This document shows positions 19,878 to 29,212 of a stretch of 64,000 bases of DNA, piece by piece (position 1 is the stretch's first letter; every line of letters begins with the position of its first letter). Made by a program: the position numbers and the translations under genes. The stretch is from Anaerolineae bacterium. Its GTDB lineage: Bacteria; Chloroflexota; Anaerolineae; Aggregatilineales; Phototrophicaceae. The notes beneath the pieces were generated by a model, which saw only the letters and a program-made list of their open reading frames with translations, did not search any database and had not been told where the DNA came from. Location of the stretch: NCBI GenBank assembly GCA_022823165.1, contig JAJDXR010000019.1:32936-96935 (forward strand), written 5' to 3'.

Positions 19878-22825
19878 GGCATGTTGGCTTCGACTAAAGC
19901 AATTTGGTCTGGCGAGAGATCGTATAACTGGTAAATGTATCTGTCGATGCGTTCTTGTGAAGATTTCTCGTTGGCGTGGCGGTTGGCATAGATCTTCTCA
20001 ATCTCCGCCTCAATACGCGCCACCAGTTCTGGCTTCTTAATGAAGTCAGGCAACGGTATGCGGTCCGTGATTGGGTTGTCAAAGTGCATGGTAAGCGACG
20101 CCTGCGCGAACAAAAAGTAGTATACAAACCAGTTTATCAATTTACTGTTTAGTAGAGCCAAAACAAATTCAGGTGAAAGACTGTCCGACAACACTTGAAT
20201 CTGATTGACCGAGTCAAGAATCAAATGATCTGCGTAAGCGCCATTGACTAGTTGCGCTACCAGGTGGCGCTGTGTAACAATGTTTTGAACGAGTATGCCG
20301 CGCTCGCGAATACGCGCCTTTTCCGGTACGTCACTCGAGTCAGTATAGCCAGCTAATTCGCCAAAATAATATCTCTTGAGAGTTCTCCCAGCAATTACTG
20401 GCGCTCCTTGACGAAATGAATTCAGTTTACCTTGCAGTGCGCCACCTCGTACATTTGAAATGAAGCGTCCCAAGAATTGTCCATGCGCAAGCAGATGGCG
20501 AGCTACCAGTATTGCTTGTTCATCAATATCATTTACGTAGAATCGGAAAATGCGGCACTCCGTCTTGTTAACCGTGCCAACTCGCCGAAAGAATTGCCCG
20601 TCTCGCTTCAAGTTGTGATAATCCCTGTTCGTCCCGTTCTGACGATGGATATAGATGACTTGTTCTAGGTTCACTTCTTCCCAAGCACGCCCGCAATCGG
20701 CAAGGATTTCCAGCCCATCCAGCAGCGCTTCGCGCAGCTTGCGCCAGTTAGAAGCGTACAAGAACGATTTCGGGACGATTAGCCCGTGTCCGCCATTGCG
20801 CCGCAACAGTCGTTGACATTGCGCCATGAAAAGCCCGGCCGTGTTAGTCATGCCGATGCTGTATTCGCGTCTTAAGTAGCTTCTTTCAGCCGCGTCGAGC
20901 TTCGCGCCATAGGGCGGATTGCCGAAGACAAAGTGAAAGCCTGGATTATTAAGCGGCTGCCCGGATTCATCGAGAAAGACTTCCGGAAATTCTATTGGCC
21001 AATGAAACGGTTGAGAAGAGATGGAAAACAATTCCCGAAACTCACGTTTGAGATCTTCAGAAGCACTTTCTAGCTCGACTTGAATGTCATGGTGACGCGG
21101 GTCGTTGTGGCCCGTTTGAATGAGTTCGTTTCTCAGCCGACCGATAGTAGCCAAAGCATCGGCATGGTCCGCTAAACGCGGATCATCCGGTCTTAATCCA
21201 AGCAAGCTGTTGCCTACCTTGATATTCTGATTAAGGATGAGGGGCAGTTTTTCTGTCTGTTTCGAGCCTTCCAAAGTGCGCAAGATGAGATTCATCACCG
21301 CAATCTCGGCGGCTTGCGGGTCGAGGTCGACGCCATACAAGTGTTTTTCTAGGATGAGTCGGCGATAGTTATTTCGCAGATACTCGCGTTCGTCTTCGAG
21401 GCGCTGAGCTTCAATCCTGTCGTCTATCGTAGCAGTAGCGAATCTTGCGGCAATCTCCTTGACTTTCTGGTCAAATTCTTCGGTTAAGCGCGAGATTTCG
21501 GACAGATAAAATTCGGCGAGAACCTGATATGCGTATATGAGAAACGAACCGCTTCCGCAAGCGCTATCGAGAACACGCAAGTCACGAATGTCAACGGAAG
21601 TTTTGCGCTTCTGCCCGTATGCCTTAATGCCATTCGGTTTACCGTTTCGCGTCCCATAGAGATAGCGTCCCAAGGTATTGTCTACGATGAACTCGACGAT
21701 ATATTGCGGCGTGTAATAACTGCCTTGCGCCTTTCTTGTTTCTAAATTGTCTTGAATCGTAATGACCCCGTCGTCAAGGACGAGTGTTTTGGCTAGATAC
21801 TCTTCATAAGTATTGCCAATGATGTCGGCTGGCATTGCGCGAAAACGGGCTTCGTACAGCTTTTCAATGAGTGGGGTCAACACTGCTTCGCTAAACGCAG
21901 CGACATCTACCTCACTCGACGCAAACAGCGCGGAATTGTGGTGTTCGTCGAAATGCCGAAAGAATTCACGCAAATAATGGTAGGGCTCGCGCGCATAAGG
22001 ATTGTCTTTGCCGTAGTCATACGCGCGCTTCAAAGATCCCGGAGCAATTACGTAATGATCTTCCGCGAAGCGCACAACCACGAGCCTGTCCAAGAACCGC
22101 TGAACCACGGCCCGAAGGGACGTTAAGCGCAGGTTTCCGCTCTGGGAATACGCCCAAGCATTCGCTTCAGGATTGAGCGTTACGTCTATCGCTAACTGTT
22201 CACGTTGTTCATTTATAAAATCCAAGTACTTTGTATCAACATCCTGGACTATACGTTGGTTGTCCAATCGCTCCAAGCTACCACTATGTATTTCTTCCCA
22301 AGACAATTGCCAGAACTGTTCAAAATCGTCTTTATAGGCGGCTGGCGTCTCAAACGCAAGAACAAGCCAATCACGTCGCGCGTTAAAGAGACGAAGGCGT
22401 TCAAAATTGCTCAAGATTGCCCATTTTCCGCCATTCTCGAACGCGTAATTGATAGCTTGTTGTTCTTCTCGCGTACGATCTGTGGCCATTGAAGGCAATG
22501 AAAGCTGCCCGGGACCCATCGTCCATTCATTGGAATTTGAAAGTCGCTGTATAGCGCCGAACCTTTTTGCCTCAATAAATATCCTCTCACCACTTTCAAG
22601 TTGGAGCACACCGTCGACTCTTCTGCCCCTTACGACCGCCTTTTCTCGCTCGAATTTCGTAACATCTTCCGTCGGCCATCCCAGCACATCGCGAAATAGT
22701 GGCAAAATGAAGCTGCCCAAGACGCTGCTTTCGCTAACATCACCTTTCTGCTCTGGTGTAAGTTGATAGAATTTCGCAATCAGCACTTCAAGATTTTCGC
22801 GAGCTTCTGTCTTGGATAGAGGCAT
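19874..22825 (-). CDS. Type IIG restriction-modification enzyme (Eco57I-like methylase with nuclease)
   Basis: 983 aa single-chain restriction-modification protein. The N-terminal region has a PD-(D/E)xK-like nuclease pattern (VDGVLQLESGERIFIEAKRFG spans about 70-88, with D and E-x-K). The central methyltransferase carries motif I LDSACGSGSFLIYAYQVL (about 421) and motif IV NPPYG (about 635), which makes it an N6-adenine methylase. The C-terminal ~250 residues resemble TaqI-type target recognition domains. It would both methylate and cleave at one site and defend against foreign DNA. The gene is visibly richer in A+T than its neighbours, which suggests horizontal transfer. Confidence 0.88.
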   Translation of the reverse strand: MPLSKTEARENLEVLIAKFYQLTPEQKGDVSESSVLGSFILPLFRDVLGWPTEDVTKFEREKAVVRGRRVDGVLQLESGERIFIEAKRFGAIQRLSNSNEWTMGPGQLSLPSMATDRTREEQQAINYAFENGGKWAILSNFERLRLFNARRDWLVLAFETPAAYKDDFEQFWQLSWEEIHSGSLERLDNQRIVQDVDTKYLDFINEQREQLAIDVTLNPEANAWAYSQSGNLRLTSLRAVVQRFLDRLVVVRFAEDHYVIAPGSLKRAYDYGKDNPYAREPYHYLREFFRHFDEHHNSALFASSEVDVAAFSEAVLTPLIEKLYEARFRAMPADIIGNTYEEYLAKTLVLDDGVITIQDNLETRKAQGSYYTPQYIVEFIVDNTLGRYLYGTRNGKPNGIKAYGQKRKTSVDIRDLRVLDSACGSGSFLIYAYQVLAEFYLSEISRLTEEFDQKVKEIAARFATATIDDRIEAQRLEDEREYLRNNYRRLILEKHLYGVDLDPQAAEIAVMNLILRTLEGSKQTEKLPLILNQNIKVGNSLLGLRPDDPRLADHADALATIGRLRNELIQTGHNDPRHHDIQVELESASEDLKREFRELFSISSQPFHWPIEFPEVFLDESGQPLNNPGFHFVFGNPPYGAKLDAAERSYLRREYSIGMTNTAGLFMAQCQRLLRRNGGHGLIVPKSFLYASNWRKLREALLDGLEILADCGRAWEEVNLEQVIYIHRQNGTNRDYHNLKRDGQFFRRVGTVNKTECRIFRFYVNDIDEQAILVARHLLAHGQFLGRFISNVRGGALQGKLNSFRQGAPVIAGRTLKRYYFGELAGYTDSSDVPEKARIRERGILVQNIVTQRHLVAQLVNGAYADHLILDSVNQIQVLSDSLSPEFVLALLNSKLINWFVYYFLFAQASLTMHFDNPITDRIPLPDFIKKPELVARIEAEIEKIYANRHANEKSSQERIDRYIYQLYDLSPDQIALVEANMP

Positions 22826-22934
22826 AATGGGAGATTCCTGCGCACGAAATTGGGATGAGTTGGATTATAGCGTAATCGTCGACATGCGTGATATGCTATG
22901 TTGTCGATTCATCCGCACTTCCGGAGTCGCCACC

Positions 22935-24212
22935 ATGCCCACCCTCACCCACCACACCCTCGCCAACGGACTCACCGTCCTGCTGCGCGAATCCCACAGC
23001 GCGCCGGTCATCAGCTGGTGGCTGGCTTACCGCGTGGGCAGCCGCAACGAACCCACCGGCAGAACCGGCATCTCCCACTGGGTCGAGCACATGATGTTCA
23101 AGGGCAGCGAGCAATTCCCGGCCGGCCTGCTCGACCGCGCAATCGACCGCGCCGGCGGGCAGTGGAACGCCTTCACGTCCATGGACGCGACCAAGTATTT
23201 CGAGACCCTGCCTGCCGACAAGATAGACATCGCCATGCGCGCCGAAGCCGACCGCATGGTCAACGCCGCGTTTGACGCGGACGAGACCGAGTCCGAGCGC
23301 ACGGTCATCATCTCCGAGCGGCAGGGGGCGGAGAATCAGCCGACCTTCTGGCTGCAGGAAGGCGTTCGCGGCAGCGCCTTTCGCGTACACGGTTATCATC
23401 ACGAAATCATCGGCGACGAGACTGACTTGCGCAGCATGACCCGCGACGAGCTCTACGGGCATTATCGCCGCCACTACCGCCCGGCCAATGCCGCGGTCAT
23501 CGCCGTCGGCGCCTTTGATACCGATGACATGCTGGCGGATATCGAGGATCTGTACGGCTCGATACCCGACGCCGATGCGCCCGATCTCTTTGTACGGAAG
23601 GAGCCGGCGCAGCAAGGCGAGCGGCGCGTTGCGGTGGAGCGGCCCGGCAAGACGGCTTTCCTGGAGGTATGTCACCATATTCCCGGCGCGGCGCATGAGG
23701 ACTGGATGAAACTCAAGCTGCTTGACGCCATACTGAGCGGTTCAAGCGGCGCGTCGGACAACAAGACCAGCCGTCTTTATCAGGCGCTGGTCAAGACCGA
23801 GATTGCCGCCGGCGTCGGCGCCTGGCTGACGCCGACGATTGATCCCTACCTCTATAGCATCCTGGTGACCCTGCGCGAGGGCCGGACAGCCGCTGAAGCG
23901 GAGGCGATCTTGCTGCGTGAGATTGAGCGGCTGCAGACCGACGGCATCAGCGAGGCCGAGCTGCGCAAAGCCCGCAAACAAACCAGAGCCGCCTTCGCCT
24001 ACAGCACGGAAAGCGTCACCGAGCAAGCCTTTTGGCTGGCGCAATCTTTCATCCTGGGCGATGTACACTGGTTCGACAATTACTCGGCGCGGCTGATGGC
24101 GGTCACAGCTGACGATGTGCTTGAAGTCGCCCGGCGCTACCTGACGCCGACTAAGCGGGTCGTGGGCCTACTCAATCCGACCGACCCGGAGCAGGAGGCA
24201 GCGCCCGCATGA
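22935..24212 (+). CDS. M16 zinc peptidase, catalytically active subunit
   Basis: 425 aa from the ATG at 22935 (MPTLTHHTLANGLTVLLRES), where the family's conserved N-terminus begins. It carries the inverted zinc motif HxxEH as H48-W-V-E51-H52, with the downstream glutamate expected in DADETESERTVIISE. M16 peptidases degrade or process peptides in a clam-shell chamber. Its stop codon overlaps the next gene's start (ATGA), so the pair is translationally coupled and probably forms a heterodimer like the alpha/beta processing peptidases. Confidence 0.9.
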   Translation: MPTLTHHTLANGLTVLLRESHSAPVISWWLAYRVGSRNEPTGRTGISHWVEHMMFKGSEQFPAGLLDRAIDRAGGQWNAFTSMDATKYFETLPADKIDIAMRAEADRMVNAAFDADETESERTVIISERQGAENQPTFWLQEGVRGSAFRVHGYHHEIIGDETDLRSMTRDELYGHYRRHYRPANAAVIAVGAFDTDDMLADIEDLYGSIPDADAPDLFVRKEPAQQGERRVAVERPGKTAFLEVCHHIPGAAHEDWMKLKLLDAILSGSSGASDNKTSRLYQALVKTEIAAGVGAWLTPTIDPYLYSILVTLREGRTAAEAEAILLREIERLQTDGISEAELRKARKQTRAAFAYSTESVTEQAFWLAQSFILGDVHWFDNYSARLMAVTADDVLEVARRYLTPTKRVVGLLNPTDPEQEAAPA

Positions 24213-25519
24213 CAGACCGGCAAGCGAGCATCCCCAATGCCAGCAACATTACTCGGCGCCAACTTGATAACGGCGTCACCATCCTGGTCTACGAGAATCC
24301 GGCCGTGCAGTCGGTCAATATCATGGGCTCGATTCACGCCGGCGGCATCTACGAGTCGCCCGCGAAAAGCGGCTTGGCTTCGCTGGTTGGCGGCGCTTTG
24401 ATGACTGGCACTGCCAGCCGCGACTTCGACCAGATTCATGGCGCGCTGGAAGATATCGGCGCTGATCTGGGCTTTCGCGGGCATCTGCACAAGTTGGGCT
24501 TTTCGGGCAAGGCGCTGGCGGAAGACTTGCCTACGCTGATCGACATCGCCCAGGACGCGCTGCGCAACCCGACCTTCCCCGACGAGCATGTCGAGCGGCT
24601 GCGCGGCGAACGGCTGACATGGCTGCAGTACAGCAGCTTCGACACCCGTTATCGCGCTTCCAAAGCCATGCGCGAGGCGCTCTACCCGGCTTATCACCCT
24701 TATCATTACGGCGCGTCCGGCGACGAAGCCAGTATCGCCAACATTGCGGCGAGCGACCTGAGGCAATTTCACGCTCAACATTTTGGTCCGCGCGATATGA
24801 TTCTGGTGATTGTGGGCGCGGTAAAAGCTGATGACGCCGTCGAACTGGCCGGCGAGGCTTTCGGCGATTGGCGCAACGACAGCCAGCCCCAAGTCCGGCA
24901 AGTGCGGCGGCCGCCCGCAAACGGCAGTTCGTCCCGGCAAGTCGTCGTAGTACCGGGCAAGACGCAATCCGATATCTGCATGGGCGTGTTTGGTCCGGCG
25001 CGGCTGGCTGAGGATTATGTGCCGGCTCAGCTGGCCAACAGCATCCTGGGCGAATTTGGCATGATGGGGCGAATTGGCAAGAGCGTACGCGAAGAAAAAG
25101 GCTTGGCTTATTACGCCTACAGCCGCCTCGGTGGCGGGCACGGGCCTGAACCCTGGACGGTGAGCGCGGGCGTCAACCCGGAGAATGTTGACTTGGCGAT
25201 TGCTTCGGCGCTGGAAGAAGTCGAACGCCTGACCAGCGAGACCGTCTCGGGCGACGACCTCGCCGACAATCAGAGTTACTTCACCGGTCGCATGCCCTTG
25301 CGTCTGGAAAGCAACGAAGGCATCGCGTCTGATATTCATGGCATGCAGAGCTTCGGGCTCGGCCTGGATTACCTGGCCACTTACGCGGCGACGGTGTATC
25401 AGATTGGCGCGGACGATTTATTAAGAGCCGCCCGCCGCTATCTCGGCGCGGACGACATGGTCATCGCCGTGGCCGGCCCCGAGCGCGACAGCTTGCAGAG
25501 CGCCGGCTCAAGCGACTAA
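24209..25519 (+). CDS. M16 peptidase-like protein, non-catalytic partner
   Basis: 436 aa, M16 fold from ITRRQLDNGVTILVYENPAVQ onward. At the position of the HxxEH motif it reads SGLASLVGGALMTGT, so the zinc ligands are missing. The C-terminal Arg/Tyr-type substrate segment appears as KGLAYYAYSRLGGGHGPEPW. This is the usual pattern of an inactive M16 subunit that completes the chamber with an active partner, here encoded immediately upstream with a 4-nt overlap. Confidence 0.88.
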   Translation: MTDRQASIPNASNITRRQLDNGVTILVYENPAVQSVNIMGSIHAGGIYESPAKSGLASLVGGALMTGTASRDFDQIHGALEDIGADLGFRGHLHKLGFSGKALAEDLPTLIDIAQDALRNPTFPDEHVERLRGERLTWLQYSSFDTRYRASKAMREALYPAYHPYHYGASGDEASIANIAASDLRQFHAQHFGPRDMILVIVGAVKADDAVELAGEAFGDWRNDSQPQVRQVRRPPANGSSSRQVVVVPGKTQSDICMGVFGPARLAEDYVPAQLANSILGEFGMMGRIGKSVREEKGLAYYAYSRLGGGHGPEPWTVSAGVNPENVDLAIASALEEVERLTSETVSGDDLADNQSYFTGRMPLRLESNEGIASDIHGMQSFGLGLDYLATYAATVYQIGADDLLRAARRYLGADDMVIAVAGPERDSLQSAGSSD

Positions 25520-25533
25520 GCTGGCGACTCCCC

Positions 25534-25809
25534 ATGAATAGCGATCTGGCCAAACTCAGGAATATCGGCGCCAAAACAGCCGCCAAGCTGGCCGATGTTG
25601 GCGTCACGTCCGCGGCTCAGCTTGAAGAGTTGGGCGCGGTCGAAGTATTCAGGCGTCTGCGTACACAGCGACAAGTCAATGTGGCTATGCTGTGGGCGCT
25701 GCAAGGCGCGCTGCTGGACCTGCCCTGGTACGCGCTGCCGGACGATATCAAGCAGGCGCTGCTCGACGAATTAGCGTCCCAGCCGTCCGCGCCGGAAGCA
25801 CAATTTTAA
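25534..25809 (+). CDS. TfoX C-terminal domain protein
   Basis: 91 aa. The sequence LRNIGAKTAAKLADVGVTSA followed by LGAVEVFRRLR and LWALQGALLDLPWYALP matches the stand-alone TfoX C-terminal domain, a helix-hairpin-helix-like fold. Full TfoX regulates competence in Haemophilus and Vibrio; the isolated C-domain has no firm function. It starts 14 nt after the M16 pair and is probably cotranscribed. Confidence 0.8.
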   Translation: MNSDLAKLRNIGAKTAAKLADVGVTSAAQLEELGAVEVFRRLRTQRQVNVAMLWALQGALLDLPWYALPDDIKQALLDELASQPSAPEAQF

Positions 25810-25832
25810 TCTCAAGACGCCAAGTGTATAAT
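25804..25832 (+). promoter_or_regulatory. Possible promoter of fabF
   Basis: TTTTAA (25804-25809), a 17-nt spacer and a perfect TATAAT (25827-25832), about 62 nt before the fabF start. It overlaps the end of the TfoX-C gene. The -35 is weak. Confidence 0.4.
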
Positions 25833-25893
25833 TGTCTCCGCATTGATGCGATGCGCTTTCGGTAAGGGACGTAACGAGCAAGAAAGATTGTTA

Positions 25894-27138
25894 ATGGCGG
25901 ATAAACGCGTAGTTATTACAGGCATGGGCTTGGTCTGCCCGGTGGGCAACAACGTGGATGATTCCTGGTCGAATATCCGCGCGGGCAATTCCGGCATCGA
26001 CTGGATCAGCCTGTTTGACGCTGACCTGGTCGAGAATCGCGTCGCTGGCGAGGTCAAGGACCTGGATTTGGCGGCTAAATTCGGCCGGCGGGAAATGCGG
26101 CGTATGGATCGCGCGCAGATGTTGGCGCTGGTCGCCGCGGAAGAGGCGCTCAACGACGCCGACATCGTCATCAACAAAGACAACCAATACGATGTAGGCG
26201 TGGTTGTGGGCTCGGGAATTGGCGGCATCGTCACGGTAGTGCAAGCGCTGCAGGGCTTTGAAGCCAAGGGACACCGCGGCGTCAGCCCGGTCATCGTGCC
26301 GGCCCTGCTCCACGACGGCATCAGTTCGCGCGTGTCGATGCGCTTCGGGCTCAAGGGACCCAATTACAACATCACAGCCGCCTGCGCCACCAGCAACAAT
26401 TCGCTGGGCGATGCGGCCGACCTGATACGCATGGGCCGAGCCAAGATGATGGTAGCCGGCGGCAGCGAAGCCTGCATCATGCCTATGGTCATCAGCGGCT
26501 TTAACAATATGAAGGTGCTGACGAATACCGAAGATGTGCCGGAAAAAGCCGCCCGCCCCTTTGACGCAACGCGCGACGGTTTCGTCGCGGCGGAGGGCGC
26601 CGCCCTGCTCATCCTGGAAGACCTGGATCATGCGCTGGCGCGCGGCGTAAACATTTACGCCGAGCTAACCGGCTACGGGCATACGTCCGACGCCTTCCAT
26701 GTGACCGCGCCCAACCCCGACGGCGTGGACGCGGCCGAGGCGATGCGGCGCGCCATGCGCGAAGCAGACATCGGCGCGAAAGACATCAGCTATATCAACG
26801 CGCACGGCACCGGCACCCAGCTCAATGACAAGAGCGAGACCCTGGCCATCAAACAGGCCCTCGCCGAAGACGCCTATAGCATTCCCATCAGTTCGACCAA
26901 ATCCATGACCGGGCACATTCTGGGCGCGACGGCGGCGGCGGAAGCGATCTTCTCGGTCAAGGCGCTGCAAGACAACTTCATCCCGCCGACCATCAACCTG
27001 GAGACGCCCGATCCGGATTGCGACCTGGACTACACCCCGAACGCGGGGCTGGCAAAGCCGCTGCAGCACGTGCTCAGCAATTCATTTGGCTTCGGCGGCC
27101 ACAATACAGCCGTGGTGATCAGCCGATACGCCGAGTAG
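25894..27138 (+). CDS. fabF: Beta-ketoacyl-ACP synthase II
   Basis: 414 aa from the ATG at 25894 (MADKRVVITGMGLVCPVGNN). The catalytic triad of a condensing enzyme is intact: C165 in TAACATSNN, H304 in NAHGTGTQLNDKSE and H341 in KSMTGHILGATAAAE. It elongates acyl-ACP with malonyl-ACP in fatty acid synthesis in the cytoplasm. No other fab gene lies beside it. The reading frame starts in a region with a TATAAT box and has no overlap with its neighbours. Confidence 0.95.
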   Translation: MADKRVVITGMGLVCPVGNNVDDSWSNIRAGNSGIDWISLFDADLVENRVAGEVKDLDLAAKFGRREMRRMDRAQMLALVAAEEALNDADIVINKDNQYDVGVVVGSGIGGIVTVVQALQGFEAKGHRGVSPVIVPALLHDGISSRVSMRFGLKGPNYNITAACATSNNSLGDAADLIRMGRAKMMVAGGSEACIMPMVISGFNNMKVLTNTEDVPEKAARPFDATRDGFVAAEGAALLILEDLDHALARGVNIYAELTGYGHTSDAFHVTAPNPDGVDAAEAMRRAMREADIGAKDISYINAHGTGTQLNDKSETLAIKQALAEDAYSIPISSTKSMTGHILGATAAAEAIFSVKALQDNFIPPTINLETPDPDCDLDYTPNAGLAKPLQHVLSNSFGFGGHNTAVVISRYAE

Positions 27139-27162
27139 TCGCCTTCGTTTAGTAGCCGCCTG

Positions 27163-27678
27163 TTACGGCGCCACGATCCGGGTGAGGATATCCTCAAAAG
27201 CGGCATCAGCCAGGGCCTGTATTTCAGCATCGCTGCGGTCTTGAATCGGATGCCGCACATAGCAGGCGGCTGGTTCAAAGCCAAGCGCCTCGCCTTGCGC
27301 CGCAGCAGCCGCTACAAACTCGCTTGAAGCGACGAACACGCCGGGAATCCCGCGGGCTTCAAGGTCCGTGATGTCGTGCACACTGCACGACGTGCAGGAG
27401 CCTCAATCGGCCAGGGCTTCTATCACCACATCGCATTCGCTGGCGATCCGCTGCTTGAGGTCGACTGGCGCCACGCGCGTGAAGGTCGGCTTCTCATAGC
27501 GCTGTGTTTCCACGCCGAGGCGCCGCAAATGCCGCTCCACGCGATCGAGGAAGACATCGCCGCGCGGCTTGGAAATGTCGAGCAAGGCGACGCGCTTGTC
27601 AGCCAGCGATGTCAGGCGCGGCAAGGCTTCGCGGGCAGCGGCTTGGCGTTCGCTGGTCGGGTCTAGCAACTTTGTCAT
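27163..27678 (-). CDS. UGSC-family selenoprotein (in-frame UGA read as Sec)
   Basis: 171 aa if the UGA at 27405-27403 is decoded as selenocysteine at residue 92. The upstream half ends ECDVVIEALAD, then Sec-G-S-C-T-S-C-S-V-H-D-I-T-D follows in the same frame. This is the diagnostic U-G-S-C motif of a known bacterial (seleno)protein family in which Cys or Sec occupies this position. A GGAGGAG site precedes the ATG and a hairpin fitting bacterial SECIS rules lies downstream of the UGA. The reading frame continues cleanly for 79 codons after the UGA, which argues against a pseudogene. It lies 22 nt after the thioredoxin-fold gene. The function is unknown; a redox role is inferred. Confidence 0.85.
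27373..27391 (-). promoter_or_regulatory. Candidate bacterial SECIS hairpin in the UGSC gene
   Basis: The minus strand reads GTCGTGCA-GTG-TGCACGAC, a perfect 8-bp stem with a GUG loop. The loop begins 19 nt after the UGA, and G is its first base, which fits published bacterial SECIS rules (loop 16-37 nt away, G in the first two loop positions). An alternative 6-bp hairpin CTGCAC-GTC-GTGCAG overlaps it. Confidence 0.7.
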
Positions 27679-27700
27679 TCTCTCCTCCGGCTCTACTCAT

Positions 27701-29170
27701 TTATAGTTTGATTGGGACCGTGACCGGGACGCTGCCCTTGGGCCCATTGGCGGCCCAGCCGGTAATCACCGCCGACCACATGCCAGCGCCGCCGCCAGCG
27801 TGCGCGATCAGCAAACCGCCGGGCCGGAATTTGCGCAGGCGCTTGCCCGCCAGGCGCTCGGGCATGCCGGCAGCAATGCCGTCGGCGCCCTGTATCACCG
27901 CGCGTCCATCCACAGTCGTGTGTTTGTCCAGCTCGCTGCGGAAGCGCGCCTTGCTCCAGCCGGCTTGGCGAAATACGCGCATATGCTCGGGCGAGATTAT
28001 CAGCAGGGCATCGGCGCCGTTGTAGGCTTTGGCGTGGTGGACGGTGCGCAGCGACAGCGCCAGGCTGCGCGTCAGCGATTCGGGATTGCGGGAGGCCTGA
28101 TCGCCGATGGGATGTAGGCCGCCGCCGGCGAAGAGCGTCACGGTTGATTCATCGGCTGCGAAACCCCGCTCCACCGCCAGCGATTCCCAGAAGGAGTCCT
28201 GCTCGCGCTCGGCGAAGCAAAAGCCGAGCTTGCCCGGCTGCCCCAGCGTCGCGCGATCGACGCCGCCCGGGCGCCCGCCGCCGACATTGCGAATCACCAA
28301 CTGCAGCGCTCGCCCGATTGTGGAGTTGGCGCGATTGCCCTGCCCCAGCGCATTATGGCTGGCGTTCATGCCGATGCGCTCGCGGATGGGCCCGTTGACG
28401 ATGATGATGGGCGCGGAAAAATAGGTGGTCGCCAGGACGCCGTGCATGCAGAATTCGTCGCGGCAAGCCGCCTCCACCGCCGCCAGGACAACCGGCAGAT
28501 ACTCTGGTTTGCAGCCAGCCATTACCGCGTTGATTGCCACTTTTTCGACTGTGCAAGGCGCATTGTCGGGCGGTATCACTCCCACAAGCTCTGAGGGCAA
28601 GCGCGCCGTCCCGGCCAACATGCGCAGCACCCGTTCTTCGGTCGGCGGGACGACCGGCAGACCGTCGGACCAGCCGCGTTCGTAGACAAGCTCATGTTCG
28701 TCTTGCTGCCTGGCCACCTCTATTCGGCGCGCTTGCAAGAGAGTGTCGCCGAATTTGAAGGCCAGTTTCTCGGGCAGGCCGGGATCAAGCGACTTCGAGC
28801 CGCAGCCGGGGCTGAATTTCGGCAAGTCTTCGCCGAGCGCAGGCATGGCAGTCAGCCGACGCCAGTCGTCCCGCTGCCAGCCGACCAGTCGCTCCGTCTC
28901 TTGCCCGGCTTTAATGCGAATCAGCGTGGGGACGATTTCAATCTGACGCCGATAAGAAAACTCAAGCTCCCGGTCGTCACGCACATCATCGACGCCGGGC
29001 GGAAATTGAGGGTCGTCTTGCGAGTAGACCAGCAAATTCTGTTCGCGGGCCATGGCGGGCAAGACAGTTTCGATCAGCCGGCAGGTCGCGCAATCCTGCT
29101 TGACGACCGCGACGAAGCCGGTGAACTCACGGGGAATCATAGACTTCTTCTGTTGGTTTGCTGCTGCCAT
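27701..29170 (-). CDS. Thioredoxin-fold plus UGSC-associated domain protein
   Basis: 489 aa. The first ~110 residues look like a thioredoxin fold, with the redox motif C-A-T-C in VVKQDCATCRLIETVLP and EIVPTLIRIKAGQETERLVG containing the cis-proline region. The remaining ~350 residues form a second domain with WSDGLPVVPPTEERVLRML, NAPCTVEKVAINAVMAGC and VNGPIRERIGMNASHNALG. I do not recognise a catalytic function for it. It sits upstream of the UGSC selenoprotein in one operon (22-nt gap), so it may deliver electrons to or act on the same substrate. An in-frame ATG at 29140 is an alternative start. Confidence 0.7.
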   Translation of the reverse strand: MAAANQQKKSMIPREFTGFVAVVKQDCATCRLIETVLPAMAREQNLLVYSQDDPQFPPGVDDVRDDRELEFSYRRQIEIVPTLIRIKAGQETERLVGWQRDDWRRLTAMPALGEDLPKFSPGCGSKSLDPGLPEKLAFKFGDTLLQARRIEVARQQDEHELVYERGWSDGLPVVPPTEERVLRMLAGTARLPSELVGVIPPDNAPCTVEKVAINAVMAGCKPEYLPVVLAAVEAACRDEFCMHGVLATTYFSAPIIIVNGPIRERIGMNASHNALGQGNRANSTIGRALQLVIRNVGGGRPGGVDRATLGQPGKLGFCFAEREQDSFWESLAVERGFAADESTVTLFAGGGLHPIGDQASRNPESLTRSLALSLRTVHHAKAYNGADALLIISPEHMRVFRQAGWSKARFRSELDKHTTVDGRAVIQGADGIAAGMPERLAGKRLRKFRPGGLLIAHAGGGAGMWSAVITGWAANGPKGSVPVTVPIKL

Positions 29171-29212
29171 GCGACCATTGTAACGCTGGCGCGCTCGCTT
29201 TGCATCTGGGAG

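Noticed and set aside
24137..25339. 400-aa open frame antisense to the second M16 gene
   Set aside because: Composition is that of a reverse-complement shadow; the sense gene has clear family similarity.
27403..27405. UGA as an ordinary stop or pseudogene mutation in the UGSC gene
   Set aside because: The motif Sec-G-S-C spans it and the downstream frame is intact with a SECIS-like hairpin.
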